Assembly: GCA_965219175.1 (NCBI GenBank)
Contig: CBDCNI010000001.1
Coordinates: forward strand, 2,914,001 to 2,978,000
Reading direction: 5' to 3'
Length of the DNA stretch: 64,000 nt
From: JBBPZK01 sp965219175
Lineage (GTDB): Bacteria; Actinomycetota; Rubrobacteria; Rubrobacterales; Rubrobacteraceae
The notes beneath the pieces are model-generated. The model did not search any database. It saw only the letters and a list, made by a program, of their open reading frames with translations, and was not told the DNA's origin. This document shows positions 16,882 through 25,609 of the stretch, piece by piece. Within the stretch, counting starts at the first letter, position 1, and each line of letters starts with the position of its first letter. The position numbers and the translations under genes were made by a program.

Positions 16882-18048
16882 ATGTCGCCTGAAACCGCTT
16901 ACGACACGATCGTCATCGGGCTCGGCGGGATGGGTAGCGCCGCAGCCTATCAGCTCGCGAGCCGGGGCCGGAAGGTCCTCGGCCTGGAGCAGCATACTCC
17001 GGCCCACGCTGAAGGTTCCAGCCACGGACGCTCACGCATCATCCGGCAGGCGTATTTCGAAGACCCGTCTTACGTGCCGCTCCTGCTGCGGGCCTACGAG
17101 CTGTGGGAGCAACTCGAAGGAGAGACCGGCAAGGAGTTGATGACGCTTACGGGCGGGCTCATGATCGGGGACCCGGAGAGCGATCTCGTCTCCGGTAGCG
17201 TTAGGAGCGCCGAGGAGCATGGCCTCCCCTACGAAATGCTCGACGCCGTCGATATCCGCCGACGCTTTCCAGCCTTCGCCCCCGACCCGGAAACGGTAGC
17301 GCTCTACGAAAAACGCGCCGGTTTCGTCAGGCCGGAAGCTTCGGTCTCCGCCCACCTCGACCGGGCAACCTATCTCGGTGCCGACCTCCACTTCGGCGAG
17401 ACGGTCGTCTCCTGGGAGGCTTCGGAGGACCGGGTGACGGTAGAAACTGGAACGGGGAACTACGAGGCCGGGAGCATGGTCCTCTCCGCCGGGGCGTGGG
17501 CTTCCAGGCTCCTTCCCAACCTTCGACTCTCGCTCGAAGTTACCCGGCAGGTGATGTACTGGTTCGAGCCGGAGAGAAAGCGGGAACAGTTCCTACCGCC
17601 GCGGTTCCCGATCTTTATCTGGGAGCCGGACGACGGCAATATGTTCTATGGTTTTCCGATCCAGGATGGCGAGACAGGAGTGAAGGCGGCTTTCTTCCGG
17701 GCGGACGGCGTTCCCTGCGCCCCGGAGACGGTAGACAGGGACGTCGGCGAGGAGGAGACTGCTTTTCTCCGGGAATACCTTTCCCGTTACGTCCCGGCGA
17801 TGGACGGAGAGCTTCTCGACGCCAGGACGTGCATGTACACGAACACCCCGGATCAGCACTTCATCGTCTCCCGGCACCCAGAACATCCGCGAGTCTCCAT
17901 CGCCGCCGGGTTCTCCGGTCACGGATACAAATTCTGCAGCGTGATGGGCGAAATCCTGGCCGACCTCGCAACGGAAGGAGAAACCCGACACCCCATCAGC
18001 CTCTTCTCTCCTGAGCGCCTGTCAAGCTCCGCACCAAAGGATCGGTAG
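16882..18048 (+). CDS. Sarcosine / N-methyltryptophan / pipecolate oxidase-like flavoenzyme
   Basis: A 388-residue amine oxidase of the monomeric sarcosine oxidase family. The N-terminal Rossmann motif is GLGGMGSAAAYQLA. GSSHGRSRIIR follows near residues 45-55. Cys317 in RTCMYTNTPD matches the cysteine that binds FAD covalently in this family. GFSGHGYKFC forms the C-terminal FAD site. Members oxidise secondary amines (sarcosine, N-methyltryptophan, L-pipecolate) with O2, giving an imine and H2O2. It starts 15 bases after the aldehyde dehydrogenase and its stop overlaps the next gene by one base. Confidence 0.87.
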   Translation: MSPETAYDTIVIGLGGMGSAAAYQLASRGRKVLGLEQHTPAHAEGSSHGRSRIIRQAYFEDPSYVPLLLRAYELWEQLEGETGKELMTLTGGLMIGDPESDLVSGSVRSAEEHGLPYEMLDAVDIRRRFPAFAPDPETVALYEKRAGFVRPEASVSAHLDRATYLGADLHFGETVVSWEASEDRVTVETGTGNYEAGSMVLSAGAWASRLLPNLRLSLEVTRQVMYWFEPERKREQFLPPRFPIFIWEPDDGNMFYGFPIQDGETGVKAAFFRADGVPCAPETVDRDVGEEETAFLREYLSRYVPAMDGELLDARTCMYTNTPDQHFIVSRHPEHPRVSIAAGFSGHGYKFCSVMGEILADLATEGETRHPISLFSPERLSSSAPKDR

Positions 18049-18968
18049 TGGAGATACTAAGCCCGGAAGAGACGGCCGCGCGGCTACCATACGCGGAGCT
18101 TGCGGAGTCCATCAGAGAAGTAGCGCTGGCCCGGCGGGAAGAGGAAATACAAGCGCCGCCCAGAACCGCGATGCCGCTGCCGGAGGGCGGAGTTTTACTC
18201 GTCATGCCCGCCTCGGATGGAGAAATCGCCATAACGAAGCTCGTTACGGTCCACCCGGAGAATGCCGGGCGCGGCCGGGCGACTATTCAGGGCGAGGTGG
18301 TCGTGATGGAGGCAGCGACCGGCACGCGGCTCGGGCTTCTGGACGGAGCCACCGTGACCGCCCGGCGGACCGCCGCCCTCTCTCTGCTCGCCGCGAAAGA
18401 GTTGGCGCCGCACCCGGAGGGGCCGCTCCTTATCGTGGGAGCCGGGACCCAGGCCCGCGCCCACCTGGAAGCTTTCCACGAAGGACTCGGCGTCTCTCGC
18501 GTTTTTCTGGTCTCCCGCACCCGCGAGCGAGCTACTACTCTAGCCGAGCATGCGGCGACGCTCGGGATTGAAGTCCGTGTAGTGAACAGCCCCGAACAAG
18601 CCCTGGATAAAGCGAAGCTCGTGGTCACCGCCACTACCAGCCGCGAGCCGGTGTTGCCGGAGAAAGTTTCGGCGGACGTTTTCATCGCGGCGGTCGGGGC
18701 CTTCGAGCCGGAGGCGGCGGAGCTTCCAGCGGGCCTCGTCTCAGTATCCAGCATAGTCGTGGATACTTTAGAAGGCGCGAGACAAGAAGCGGGAGACCTG
18801 ATCCAAGCCGAGGAAATCGGCGCTTTCGACTGGGAAAGAGCTATCCCCCTAGAAAAAGCCCTTTCGGAACCCACGCAACCCGATGGTCCGATCGTCTTCA
18901 AAAGCGTCGGTGATGCATTGTGGGACCTCGCAGCGGCCCGTACCGCCTTCGGCACGAGAAACAGGTAG
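18048..18968 (+). CDS. Ornithine cyclodeaminase / mu-crystallin family, probable ketimine reductase
   Basis: A 306-residue NAD(P)-dependent enzyme. Motifs are KLVTVHPEN, LLDGATVTARRTAA, the Rossmann LIVGAGTQARAHLEA and a late AVGAFEPEAAEL. The last resembles the AVGAFRPD motif of delta1-pyrroline/piperideine-2-carboxylate reductases more than the NGVGAD motif of true ornithine cyclodeaminases. It may reduce a cyclic ketimine to proline or pipecolate; cyclodeamination is an alternative. The GTG start at 18048 overlaps the upstream TAG stop by one base, so it is translationally coupled in a three-gene unit. Confidence 0.8.
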   Translation: MEILSPEETAARLPYAELAESIREVALARREEEIQAPPRTAMPLPEGGVLLVMPASDGEIAITKLVTVHPENAGRGRATIQGEVVVMEAATGTRLGLLDGATVTARRTAALSLLAAKELAPHPEGPLLIVGAGTQARAHLEAFHEGLGVSRVFLVSRTRERATTLAEHAATLGIEVRVVNSPEQALDKAKLVVTATTSREPVLPEKVSADVFIAAVGAFEPEAAELPAGLVSVSSIVVDTLEGARQEAGDLIQAEEIGAFDWERAIPLEKALSEPTQPDGPIVFKSVGDALWDLAAARTAFGTRNR

Positions 18969-19039
18969 GAATGACGTTTTGCTTCCCGGTCCGCGAAGCT
19001 TGCGAACCTAAACCGTAACCAATACAAGTCTTCGGATGT

Positions 19040-19093
19040 CTATACTGTTAGATGTGTGAAAACATATACATCACACTTTCGGGAGTGTATAGT
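19040..19093 (+). promoter_or_regulatory. Operator and promoter of the CmtR-like repressor
   Basis: TATAGT at 19088-19093 is a good -10 box, with ATG 26 bases further on. It sits in the right arm of an inverted repeat CTATAC (19040-19045) / GTATAG (19087-19092). A nested pair GTGTG (19054-19058) / CACAC (19072-19076) lies between. The symmetry over the promoter is what autorepression by an ArsR-family protein would need. Confidence 0.5.
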
Positions 19094-19119
19094 TACTACT
19101 CTTTACCAGAGGAGAGAAC

Positions 19120-19503
19120 ATGCAAAAAGACCTGGCAAAAGTGGAGCAACATCTCCTGGAAATAGAAGTCGGGCGTGAGAGTGCCGAGATGTGCCTGCTG
19201 GCGAAGTTCTTCAACGGTTTCGCCAATTCGACCCGGCTCTCTATCCTGCTGCTTTTGTCCCGGCAAGGTGAGATGAAAGTTGGGGACCTCGTAAAAGAAC
19301 TCGGAGCCCCGCAACCACGGGTCTCGGATCACCTCCGCTGCCTGGCCTGGTGCGGCTACGTCCAGGTGAGACGCTCGGGCCGGAACGCGTATTACTCCGT
19401 GGCGGACGAACGGGTAATGAAGATCCTGGACCTCGGTGAGGCGCTGCTCCAGGACAACCAGGAGAACGTCGAGTCCTGCGGCACCATAGAAAGCGATTGC
19501 TGA
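19120..19503 (+). CDS. ArsR/SmtB family metal-responsive repressor, CmtR-like
   Basis: A 127-residue winged-helix regulator with the ArsR recognition region VGDLVKELGAPQPRVSDHLR. Cys74 and Cys78 (CLAWC) sit in the DNA-recognition helix, and Cys120 and Cys127 lie in the tail. This matches Mycobacterium tuberculosis CmtR, whose CxxxC plus a tail Cys bind Cd(II)/Pb(II). A fifth Cys is at position 25. The expected role is metal-released repression. No metal exporter is adjacent, so its target may be itself or distant. GGAGAG lies three bases before the ATG. Confidence 0.8.
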   Translation: MQKDLAKVEQHLLEIEVGRESAEMCLLAKFFNGFANSTRLSILLLLSRQGEMKVGDLVKELGAPQPRVSDHLRCLAWCGYVQVRRSGRNAYYSVADERVMKILDLGEALLQDNQENVESCGTIESDC

Positions 19504-19507
19504 AACC

Positions 19508-19551
19508 AGGTCTCGGACCTCAAGCTCCCCGGCACTCTCACAACGAGACCT
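19508..19551 (+). other. Inverted repeat downstream of the CmtR-like gene
   Basis: AGGTCTCG at 19508-19515 is repeated as its exact complement CGAGACCT at 19544-19551, with a 28-base loop. There is no T tract, so it is a poor terminator. It might be a transcript-end structure or a binding site. Nothing else was recognised in the 19504-19727 gap except a TACAAT box near 19660 that may serve the sortase gene. Confidence 0.3.
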
Positions 19552-19727
19552 TGACGCCGGTCGGCTCTTCCGAGAGTCTCCTTTCATGGTCGAACTTTCA
19601 TCGGATCAACAAGAATATCCGGTCTTACGGTTGAACAAACTTCCTCGCTGGTTTACCCTACAATAGCTCTTGACGGGAGCAACACGGTCCGAAATGTTAA
19701 TTGGTGCGTGAGGAAAGGTAAGGATGC

Positions 19728-20606
19728 ATGGGTAGAATAACGAGAATATTTGGGAGCCGGGCCCTCCTGTACGGCATAGGCGTCGCGGTCGTGGCGCTGA
19801 TCACGCTCTTTATCGCGATGAACGTGCTGAAATCAAGCAACGAAACGGTCAACGCCGCCACCCCCCCAACAACCGCCTCGGCCCCAAAGTCAGTTGACAA
19901 TAAAGCCGCCGACAAACAGTCGAATAAAGCAGCCAGAGACAAGGCCGCTAAAGCAAAAGCCGCCAAAGATAAGGCTGCCAAGAAGAAAGCGGCAAAGGAC
20001 AAGGCCGCTAAAGAAAAAGCCGCCAAGGAGAAAGCCGCTAAAGAGAAAGCGGCAAAGGAAAAAGCTGCGGCAGATCAGGCTGCTGCGGACCAGGCTGCTG
20101 CGGCGCAACAAGCTACTACCACGGAGGCGACGACGCCCAGCACTACCACTCAGGCCGCCGCGACGGCGGCGCCGGCTGTTCCTTCCGGTTCGGACATTTA
20201 TCTGACGGTTCCGGCGATGGGAATCTCCGACTCTTACGTGGCGAATACCAGTGATCCTTCGGCGCTCGAGAACGGTGCGATTCATCTTCCTCAGACAGGC
20301 TTCCCGTGGCAAGCAGGGTCAAACACGTACATCGCGGGGCACGTCCTCGGGTATGCGGGGACCGGCAGCTACCTGCAGTTCGCCGACCTGCCGAACATGG
20401 TCGCGGGTGACATGATCTACCTGAGCGACTCGAACGGCACGACTTATACTTACCGGGTCTTCAGGACCTTTACCGTAACGCCCTACGACACGTACGTGAC
20501 GGCGCCGGTTCCGGGACAGACGGTGGTGACGCTCCAGACCTGCATCGACCCGCCGGCCTACGATCAGCGCTATCTGGTACAGGGGGAATTAGTCTCGACT
20601 TCTTAG
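19728..20606 (+). CDS. Class E-type sortase with Ala/Lys-repeat stalk
   Basis: A 292-residue membrane-anchored transpeptidase. An N-terminal helix (residues ~12-34) is followed by a stalk of about 60 residues built on KAAKEK-type repeats, then Thr/Ala-rich linker and the sortase domain. His205 (AGHVLG), Cys272 in TLQTC and Arg281 form the catalytic triad; TLxTC is typical of class E sortases. It should cut an LPxTG- or LAxTG-like signal and attach a protein to the wall. No substrate with such a signal is in this window. The lysine-alanine helix may span the cell wall or bind anionic polymers. Confidence 0.87.
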   Translation: MGRITRIFGSRALLYGIGVAVVALITLFIAMNVLKSSNETVNAATPPTTASAPKSVDNKAADKQSNKAARDKAAKAKAAKDKAAKKKAAKDKAAKEKAAKEKAAKEKAAKEKAAADQAAADQAAAAQQATTTEATTPSTTTQAAATAAPAVPSGSDIYLTVPAMGISDSYVANTSDPSALENGAIHLPQTGFPWQAGSNTYIAGHVLGYAGTGSYLQFADLPNMVAGDMIYLSDSNGTTYTYRVFRTFTVTPYDTYVTAPVPGQTVVTLQTCIDPPAYDQRYLVQGELVSTS

Positions 20607-20623
20607 GGGATTCGACTCACGCA

Positions 20624-20668
20624 AAAACGGCCTCTCCGCGAACCATGCGGGGAGGCCGTTTCTTTTGC
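20624..20668 (+). terminator. Rho-independent terminator after the sortase gene
   Basis: A 12-base stem, CGGCCTCTCCGC with GCGGGGAGGCCG (one G-U pair), has a 7-base loop and is followed by TTTCTTTT. An A-run precedes the stem. Confidence 0.85.
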
Positions 20669-20714
20669 TCCGGGGTCTTTCGTATGGTAGTCAGCGATCT
20701 GGTAGAGTTGCGCC

Positions 20715-21389
20715 GTGGGCAGCTACGAGAGTTATGAAGAGGTGTGGGAGGAGTTCAGCTCCAGGCGTCGTCTGGAGTTCGGCGGCTACAAAGACCCCGG
20801 CTGGCAGGATTCGCACGCGCTTTCGGCTTGTTTTATGGTCCCTGTCGAAGTGTCCCGTTTTCAGGAGCGTCTCGAACCTCTGCAGGAATCACTCCGGGCG
20901 CTACCATACGTCTCCTTGCACCCGGATCGCTTTATGCACATTACCCTGCTCTTGCTCGGCTTTCTGGTCCAGGAACCGGAGAATAAGGGCGAAATATCGC
21001 GTGAGTGGCTGGCGGAAGTAGAGGGGCGAGCCCGACGCTCTCTAGCGAGCTTTCCGTCCTTCCCGGTGCGGATCGCAAACCTAAACGCTTTTCCAGGCGC
21101 GGCGTTCGTCGAGACTCACGACGCCGGGATGCTTACGAAACTTCGTCGTGAGATCTGCCGGGGCTGCGATTTGGAGAGGCCCCACGGCCCGCCGCACCTG
21201 ACCCTCGCCTACTTTCAGGCTCCCGACAGCACAAAAGCTCCCGAGGAAATCATCTCGACCATAAGACGCTACCGGGACTGGCCCATAGGGGAGATCCGGG
21301 TAGACCGCGTGGAGCTGACGTTGCTCAACCTCCACGAAGATTACCCGAAGCCGGAAACGCTTACAGAGATCTTCTTAAAAGACTCCTAG
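20715..21389 (+). CDS. 2H phosphoesterase / LigT-like (2'-5' RNA ligase family)
   Basis: A 224-residue protein with the two HxT motifs of the 2H superfamily: HIT at 75-77 (HITLLLLGF) and HLT in GPPHLTLAYF. Members cleave 2',3'-cyclic phosphates or ligate 2'-5' RNA. Which reaction applies here is unknown. The GTG start is only six bases after a TAGAGT -10-like box at 20703-20708, so the mRNA may be leaderless. It converges on sixA with a 4-base overlap of coding ends. Confidence 0.75.
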   Translation: MGSYESYEEVWEEFSSRRRLEFGGYKDPGWQDSHALSACFMVPVEVSRFQERLEPLQESLRALPYVSLHPDRFMHITLLLLGFLVQEPENKGEISREWLAEVEGRARRSLASFPSFPVRIANLNAFPGAAFVETHDAGMLTKLRREICRGCDLERPHGPPHLTLAYFQAPDSTKAPEEIISTIRRYRDWPIGEIRVDRVELTLLNLHEDYPKPETLTEIFLKDS

Positions 21390-21913
21390 CCCGAACCCGA
21401 GTCCGGGCTTTGCGCGAGAGAGTGCAGGGACTTCGGCGTCAGCAGCAAACTCAATTTGGCGAGACCTGCTTTGGGAGGACCATCGAAGCGCAGGCACGCA
21501 ACCCCGCCTTTTTTCAAGCCCAGGTTCAAACGACCGGCCTCGCCGGTGAGCAGGTAAGAGGCGAGTTCGTGCAGGCCGGGACGGTGGCCCACCAGGACGA
21601 TGTACTCACGGTCGGAGTAAGTTTCGAGGGCTGCGGCTACCTTGTGCGGCGGGATGTCGGGCTCCAGCGCCGGAAAGGAAGTCGGTGCGGGCCAACCGGT
21701 CTCCTCATCGAGTACCTCGGCCGTGTGCCACGCCCGAGCAAACGGGCTGCTCAAGAGAACGTCTACCCGGTCGAACATAAGACCGAGTTGCCCGGCCGTG
21801 AGACGAAAGTCCCGTTCTCCTTCAGGGGTAAGAGGACGCTCGCCGTCGTCCGGCCAGCGGTTCGCATCCCGCGAGTGGGCGACGGCGTGACGTACCAGGT
21901 AGAGGGTTTTCAT
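21386..21913 (-). CDS. sixA: Phosphohistidine phosphatase SixA-like
   Basis: A 175-residue histidine phosphatase superfamily protein. YLVRHAVA holds the catalytic RH, the second conserved Arg is in SSPFARAWHTAE and the second His is in LVGHRPGLHELA. SixA removes phosphate from phosphohistidine on proteins. It lies 84 bases downstream of the polyphosphate kinase gene on the same strand, a pairing common in bacteria, so it probably belongs to the polyphosphate unit. Confidence 0.85.
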   Translation of the reverse strand: MKTLYLVRHAVAHSRDANRWPDDGERPLTPEGERDFRLTAGQLGLMFDRVDVLLSSPFARAWHTAEVLDEETGWPAPTSFPALEPDIPPHKVAAALETYSDREYIVLVGHRPGLHELASYLLTGEAGRLNLGLKKGGVACLRFDGPPKAGLAKLSLLLTPKSLHSLAQSPDSGSG

Positions 21914-21997
21914 GGGACGCTTTTTCGCAAGGCTTTTGCGGTGCGTGTGCTCACGTGGGTTTCCGTAGTTTTCCTCTCCCGAACGTGCTCGCGTTTT

Positions 21998-24082
21998 CTA
22001 GCCGGAGCCTTCCAGCATGATCGCCTGGCTGTCGAGCGGGTCTTCGCCTTCCGGCGGGTGTATCCGTTCGGAGGAACCGTCAGGCTTTAACTCCCAGCCG
22101 TTGGCGGTGTCTGAGAGTTGGAGGTCTAAGATGTACCGTATCCTCTTGCGGTGGCGCTCTTCGCGCAACGGAAACAGGTGCTCGACCCGGCGGTCGAGGT
22201 TGCGCTGCATCATGTCGGCGCTGCCGAGGAGTATCTTCTCGTCCTCACCGCTCCCGAAGGCAAAAACCCGCGCGTGCTCCAGAAAGCGTCCCACCAACGA
22301 CACCACCCGAATGTTCTCGCTCACGCCCTCCATTCCCGGTTTCAGGCAGCAGATGCTCCGGATAATGAGGTCTATCTTCACTCCCGCTTGGGACGCTTTA
22401 TAGAGCGCTTCGATGATCTCCGGGTCCGTAAGAGAGTTGATCTTCCAGATGATGGAGGCCGGTTGGCCGTCCTTCGCCCTCTGTGTCTGCTCCTCGATCA
22501 GGTACAGCACGCCCTTTCGCATCGTCAGGGGGGCCACGAGCAGAGCGTTGTACTCTTCCTGGGAGGAGTAGCCGGTGAGGTAATTGAAGAGGTCGGAGCC
22601 GTCTTCGCAGAGTTTCGGGTCGTCGGTGAAGTAGGAGAAGTCCGTGTAGATCCGGGCGGTCGAGGGGTTGTAGTTGCCGGTCCCGAGATGGACGTAGCGC
22701 CGCAGACCAGATCCCTCGCGCCGGACGACCAGGCAGATCTTGGCGTGCGTCTTGAGACCCACGATGCCGTAGGCGACGTGTACGCCCTGGGCCTCCAGCT
22801 TGCGAGCCCAACCTATGTTCGGCTGCTCGTCGAAGCGGGCTTTAAGCTCGACCAGGACCGCGACCTGCGTCTGCTCATCGCGAGCCTCCGAGAGGGCTTC
22901 GACTATCGGGGAGTTGGACCCGACGCGGTAGAGCGTCTGCTTGATGGCGAGCACGTCCGGGTCCGAGGCGGCCGCCCGCACGAACTCGACCACTGGGGCA
23001 AAAGAGTCGTAGGGATGATAGAGCAGCACGTCTCCCTGACGGATCGCCTGCGTTATGGAGCGGGCGCTCCGGATCTCCTCCGGCACCCGAGGCGTTATGG
23101 GCGGATAGAGCAAGTCCGAGCGGTCCAGGTGCGTCAACGCCTCGTAGTCTCCGAGCCCTATCGGCTCCGGGACGGCGTACACCGCGCCGGGCTCAATGCC
23201 GAGGTTCGCCGCCAGCCACTCGCGCAGTTCCTCCGGCATCCCCTCCGTGACGACGAGTCGGATGCTCTGGCCGAACCAGCGACTCTCCAACTCGTCTTCG
23301 ATAGCCTGAAGGAGATCCGCCGCCTCATCTTCCTCGATCACGAAATCCGCGTTTCGCGTGACCTGGAAGACGTAACTCGCCGCGACCTCTTTGCCGGGAA
23401 ACAACTCGTCCAGGTTCGCCGCGAGGACCTCCTCGACCCTCACGAGACGAGTCTCGGGCCTCTGTCCGTCCTTGTCCATCCCCTCGTCCGAGAGGCGCAG
23501 GAAGCGATCGATGGTCGTCGGTACCTTGAGCCGGGCCATCACCTTGCGGCCGTTGTCTTCGATCACCGCCAGTAAGTTCAGCGAGAGGTTCGAGATGTGC
23601 GGAAACGGATGAGACGGGTCTATAGCGAGCGGCGTCAAGACCGGCAGTATCTCCTCGACGAACAACTCCCGAAGCTCCTGTTTCTCCTTCTTGCGGAGCT
23701 TGGCGTAAGGGACGAGGTTTATCCCCTCCTCCCTGAGCGCCGGAAGGAGCGTCTTTTCGAGGACCTCTCTCTGGAGGGCCAGGAACTCTTCGGTGTGGTC
23801 GTGGATGCTGGCGAGCTGTTCCTCCGGGGTCATGCCGTCGGGGACGGGGTTTGGAAGCTCGGCCGCGACCTGCTGCTGCAACCCCGAGACCCGGATCATA
23901 AAAAACTCGTCCAGAACGGTCGCGGAAATAGACAGGAAACGCATCCTCTCCAGAAGCGGATGTCGTTCATCTCTAGCCTGCGCCAGGACGCGCTCTATAA
24001 AAGACAGATACGAGAGTTCCCGGTTCAGATACAGGGATGGGTCAGAGAGGTTCGTCCTCTGCACCCCTACAGTGTCGGTCAA
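21998..24082 (-). CDS. ppk1: Polyphosphate kinase 1
   Basis: A 694-residue PPK1 of full length. It has the N-terminal helical domain (YLNRELSYLSFIERVL), the head domain and two phospholipase-D-like catalytic domains. His446 in KTHAKICLVV is the expected phosphorylated residue and His635 (RRVEHLFP) is the second conserved His. It makes inorganic polyphosphate reversibly from ATP. The TTG start at 24082 overlaps the stop of the ppx gene as TTGA, so the making and breaking enzymes are translationally coupled. Confidence 0.95.
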   Translation of the reverse strand: MTDTVGVQRTNLSDPSLYLNRELSYLSFIERVLAQARDERHPLLERMRFLSISATVLDEFFMIRVSGLQQQVAAELPNPVPDGMTPEEQLASIHDHTEEFLALQREVLEKTLLPALREEGINLVPYAKLRKKEKQELRELFVEEILPVLTPLAIDPSHPFPHISNLSLNLLAVIEDNGRKVMARLKVPTTIDRFLRLSDEGMDKDGQRPETRLVRVEEVLAANLDELFPGKEVAASYVFQVTRNADFVIEEDEAADLLQAIEDELESRWFGQSIRLVVTEGMPEELREWLAANLGIEPGAVYAVPEPIGLGDYEALTHLDRSDLLYPPITPRVPEEIRSARSITQAIRQGDVLLYHPYDSFAPVVEFVRAAASDPDVLAIKQTLYRVGSNSPIVEALSEARDEQTQVAVLVELKARFDEQPNIGWARKLEAQGVHVAYGIVGLKTHAKICLVVRREGSGLRRYVHLGTGNYNPSTARIYTDFSYFTDDPKLCEDGSDLFNYLTGYSSQEEYNALLVAPLTMRKGVLYLIEEQTQRAKDGQPASIIWKINSLTDPEIIEALYKASQAGVKIDLIIRSICCLKPGMEGVSENIRVVSLVGRFLEHARVFAFGSGEDEKILLGSADMMQRNLDRRVEHLFPLREERHRKRIRYILDLQLSDTANGWELKPDGSSERIHPPEGEDPLDSQAIMLEGSG

Positions 24083-24984
24083 GACTCCTCATCTCCATTC
24101 AACTCTCCGGCGGCGAGCGCGAGTACGGTTCCTTCCCTGAGACCGCCTCGGGCCACGGTCAGGCCCGGCTTTTCGAAATGTTCCAGGATCGCCGCGAGCG
24201 TCGTGATCGCCGCCGGCAGAACCCGCGCCCGCTCGGGTGCCAGCCCGTTCTCCCGAGCCACCATAGCCGAAGGGACTTCGCAGACTTCCTCCGCCAGCTT
24301 CCGAAGCCTCTCCACCGTCAGTTCGTCCCGTGTGATCTTCACCATCGCCCGCGCCGAGCCACCGACCGCAACGACCGGCACCCTGGACGCAATGCTCCAC
24401 CCAGGCATCATCTCCTTGACGTGCTCGTCGAGCGCCCGCAACTCCTTTTTCTTCGCCGGGTCGTGATCGACAAACCGTTCCGTAGTGCGGTTGGACCCAA
24501 GCGGCAGAGAGACCTGCATGAGCGGACCGCTCGACGCCTCACCGACGATGAGTTGGGCGGAGCCGCCGCCGAGGTCTACGACCAGAGCCGGCCCCTCCCA
24601 CGCCGACGCCCCGACCGCTGCCACAGCCCCCCGGAAACCTAGTTCCGCCTCCTCCTCGCCGGAGATAAGACGCATGTCGAGGCCGGTGATCTCCCGCACC
24701 CGATCCACCAACTTGGGACCGTTTTTCGCGTCCCGGACGGCGCTGGTGGCGAGTATCGTCGGACCCGGCGCACCGCTCAACCCGGCTATCCGCGAGAAGA
24801 AACCTATGGCGTCGGCCGCGAGTTCCAGCCGCTCTTCTTTTATCTTCCCGCTCTTCTCGACGCCGGCCCCGAGCCGGGCCGAGAACTTCTCGGTGGTAAC
24901 GGGCAGGACCTCCCCATCCCCCACCTCCGCGACCAGGAGATGTATCGTGTTCGACCCTACGTCTATTACCGACTGCCGCTCCAA
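24079..24984 (-). CDS. ppx: Exopolyphosphatase / guanosine pentaphosphatase (Ppx/GppA)
   Basis: A 301-residue ASKHA-fold phosphatase with the phosphate-1 loop VIDVGSNTIHLLV, SAVRDAKN, the catalytic-acid region ISGEEEAELGF and phosphate-2 loop VVDLGGGSAQL. It is the short two-domain form common in actinobacteria. It removes terminal phosphates from polyphosphate or converts pppGpp to ppGpp. TTG start with a GGAGAGGG ribosome site. It is the first gene of ppx-ppk1-sixA. Confidence 0.92.
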   Translation of the reverse strand: MERQSVIDVGSNTIHLLVAEVGDGEVLPVTTEKFSARLGAGVEKSGKIKEERLELAADAIGFFSRIAGLSGAPGPTILATSAVRDAKNGPKLVDRVREITGLDMRLISGEEEAELGFRGAVAAVGASAWEGPALVVDLGGGSAQLIVGEASSGPLMQVSLPLGSNRTTERFVDHDPAKKKELRALDEHVKEMMPGWSIASRVPVVAVGGSARAMVKITRDELTVERLRKLAEEVCEVPSAMVARENGLAPERARVLPAAITTLAAILEHFEKPGLTVARGGLREGTVLALAAGELNGDEES

Positions 24985-25104
24985 AATACCCTCTCCGCTT
25001 AATCTATTTTCATCGCCGACAAATCATACAGCTTCGGCAGCACCCGTGATATATTCGGCGTATCTGGAACTATCCGGGAAGATCAAAACCTGTCAAGAGA
25101 GTCC

Positions 25105-25539
25105 ATGACGGCGGGTTCGCCGGGACCGGGATCGGAGGAGGACATCTCCAAGAAAAAGAAGTCGAAGAAAGCCTCCGACCGGGCCATCGCCCCCAACACC
25201 GCGACGCTGCCACAGGCGAAAGTCCGGGACTACGAGGCGCACGTCTTTGTCTGCAAGGGCGGGGACTGCAAGAAGCGTGGCTCGAAGGAGACTCGTAAGG
25301 CGCTCAAGGAAGAGTTGCGCGAGAGAGGAATGAACCGTGACGTGCGGGTAGATTCGGTCGAGTGTCTCGGCCTCTGCAAGCACGGCCCGAATGTTGTCGT
25401 CTATCCGCCCGGCTCATGGTACCTCGGCCTCGAACCGGAGGATGTCCCGGAGGTAGTCGAGCGGCACCTCGAAGGTGGAGAGCCGGTAGAGCGTCTCGCG
25501 GCGGAGCTTCGGCCCCGGCGTGATAAGCGTCGCAAATAG
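25105..25539 (+). CDS. Thioredoxin-like [2Fe-2S] ferredoxin
   Basis: A 144-residue protein. A Lys-rich N-terminal extension (KKKKSKKASDR, residues ~17-27) is followed by a NuoE-like thioredoxin-fold ferredoxin. Cluster ligands are CKGGDCKKRG and CLGLCKHGP, the four-cysteine pattern of the 2Fe-2S family (shethna type). The usual role is electron transfer or metal/redox chemistry; no partner is obvious. A second basic stretch RRDKRRK ends the chain. The transhydrogenase genes follow 67 bases later but have their own promoter. Confidence 0.82.
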   Translation: MTAGSPGPGSEEDISKKKKSKKASDRAIAPNTATLPQAKVRDYEAHVFVCKGGDCKKRGSKETRKALKEELRERGMNRDVRVDSVECLGLCKHGPNVVVYPPGSWYLGLEPEDVPEVVERHLEGGEPVERLAAELRPRRDKRRK

Positions 25540-25593
25540 CTCAGATCCATAAACTCTATGCATGACATTACACAAATAGCTCCTACCTCACTA

Positions 25594-25609
25594 TATAATC
25601 CTCTGCGTG
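25594..25609 (+). promoter_or_regulatory. -10 box giving a leaderless transhydrogenase transcript
   Basis: A perfect TATAAT at 25594-25599 lies exactly seven bases before the GTG at 25607. Transcription should begin at or within a base or two of the start codon. No ribosome site is present. The -35 region is not convincing. Confidence 0.6.

Noticed and set aside
19728..20210. CRISPR-like or tandem DNA array in the AAAGCCGCC-rich stretch
   Set aside because: The repeats are in frame, encode the Ala/Lys stalk of the sortase and have no spacers.
22151..23575. 474-codon plus-strand frame inside ppk1
   Set aside because: It is antisense to a complete polyphosphate kinase and has no domain-like pattern.
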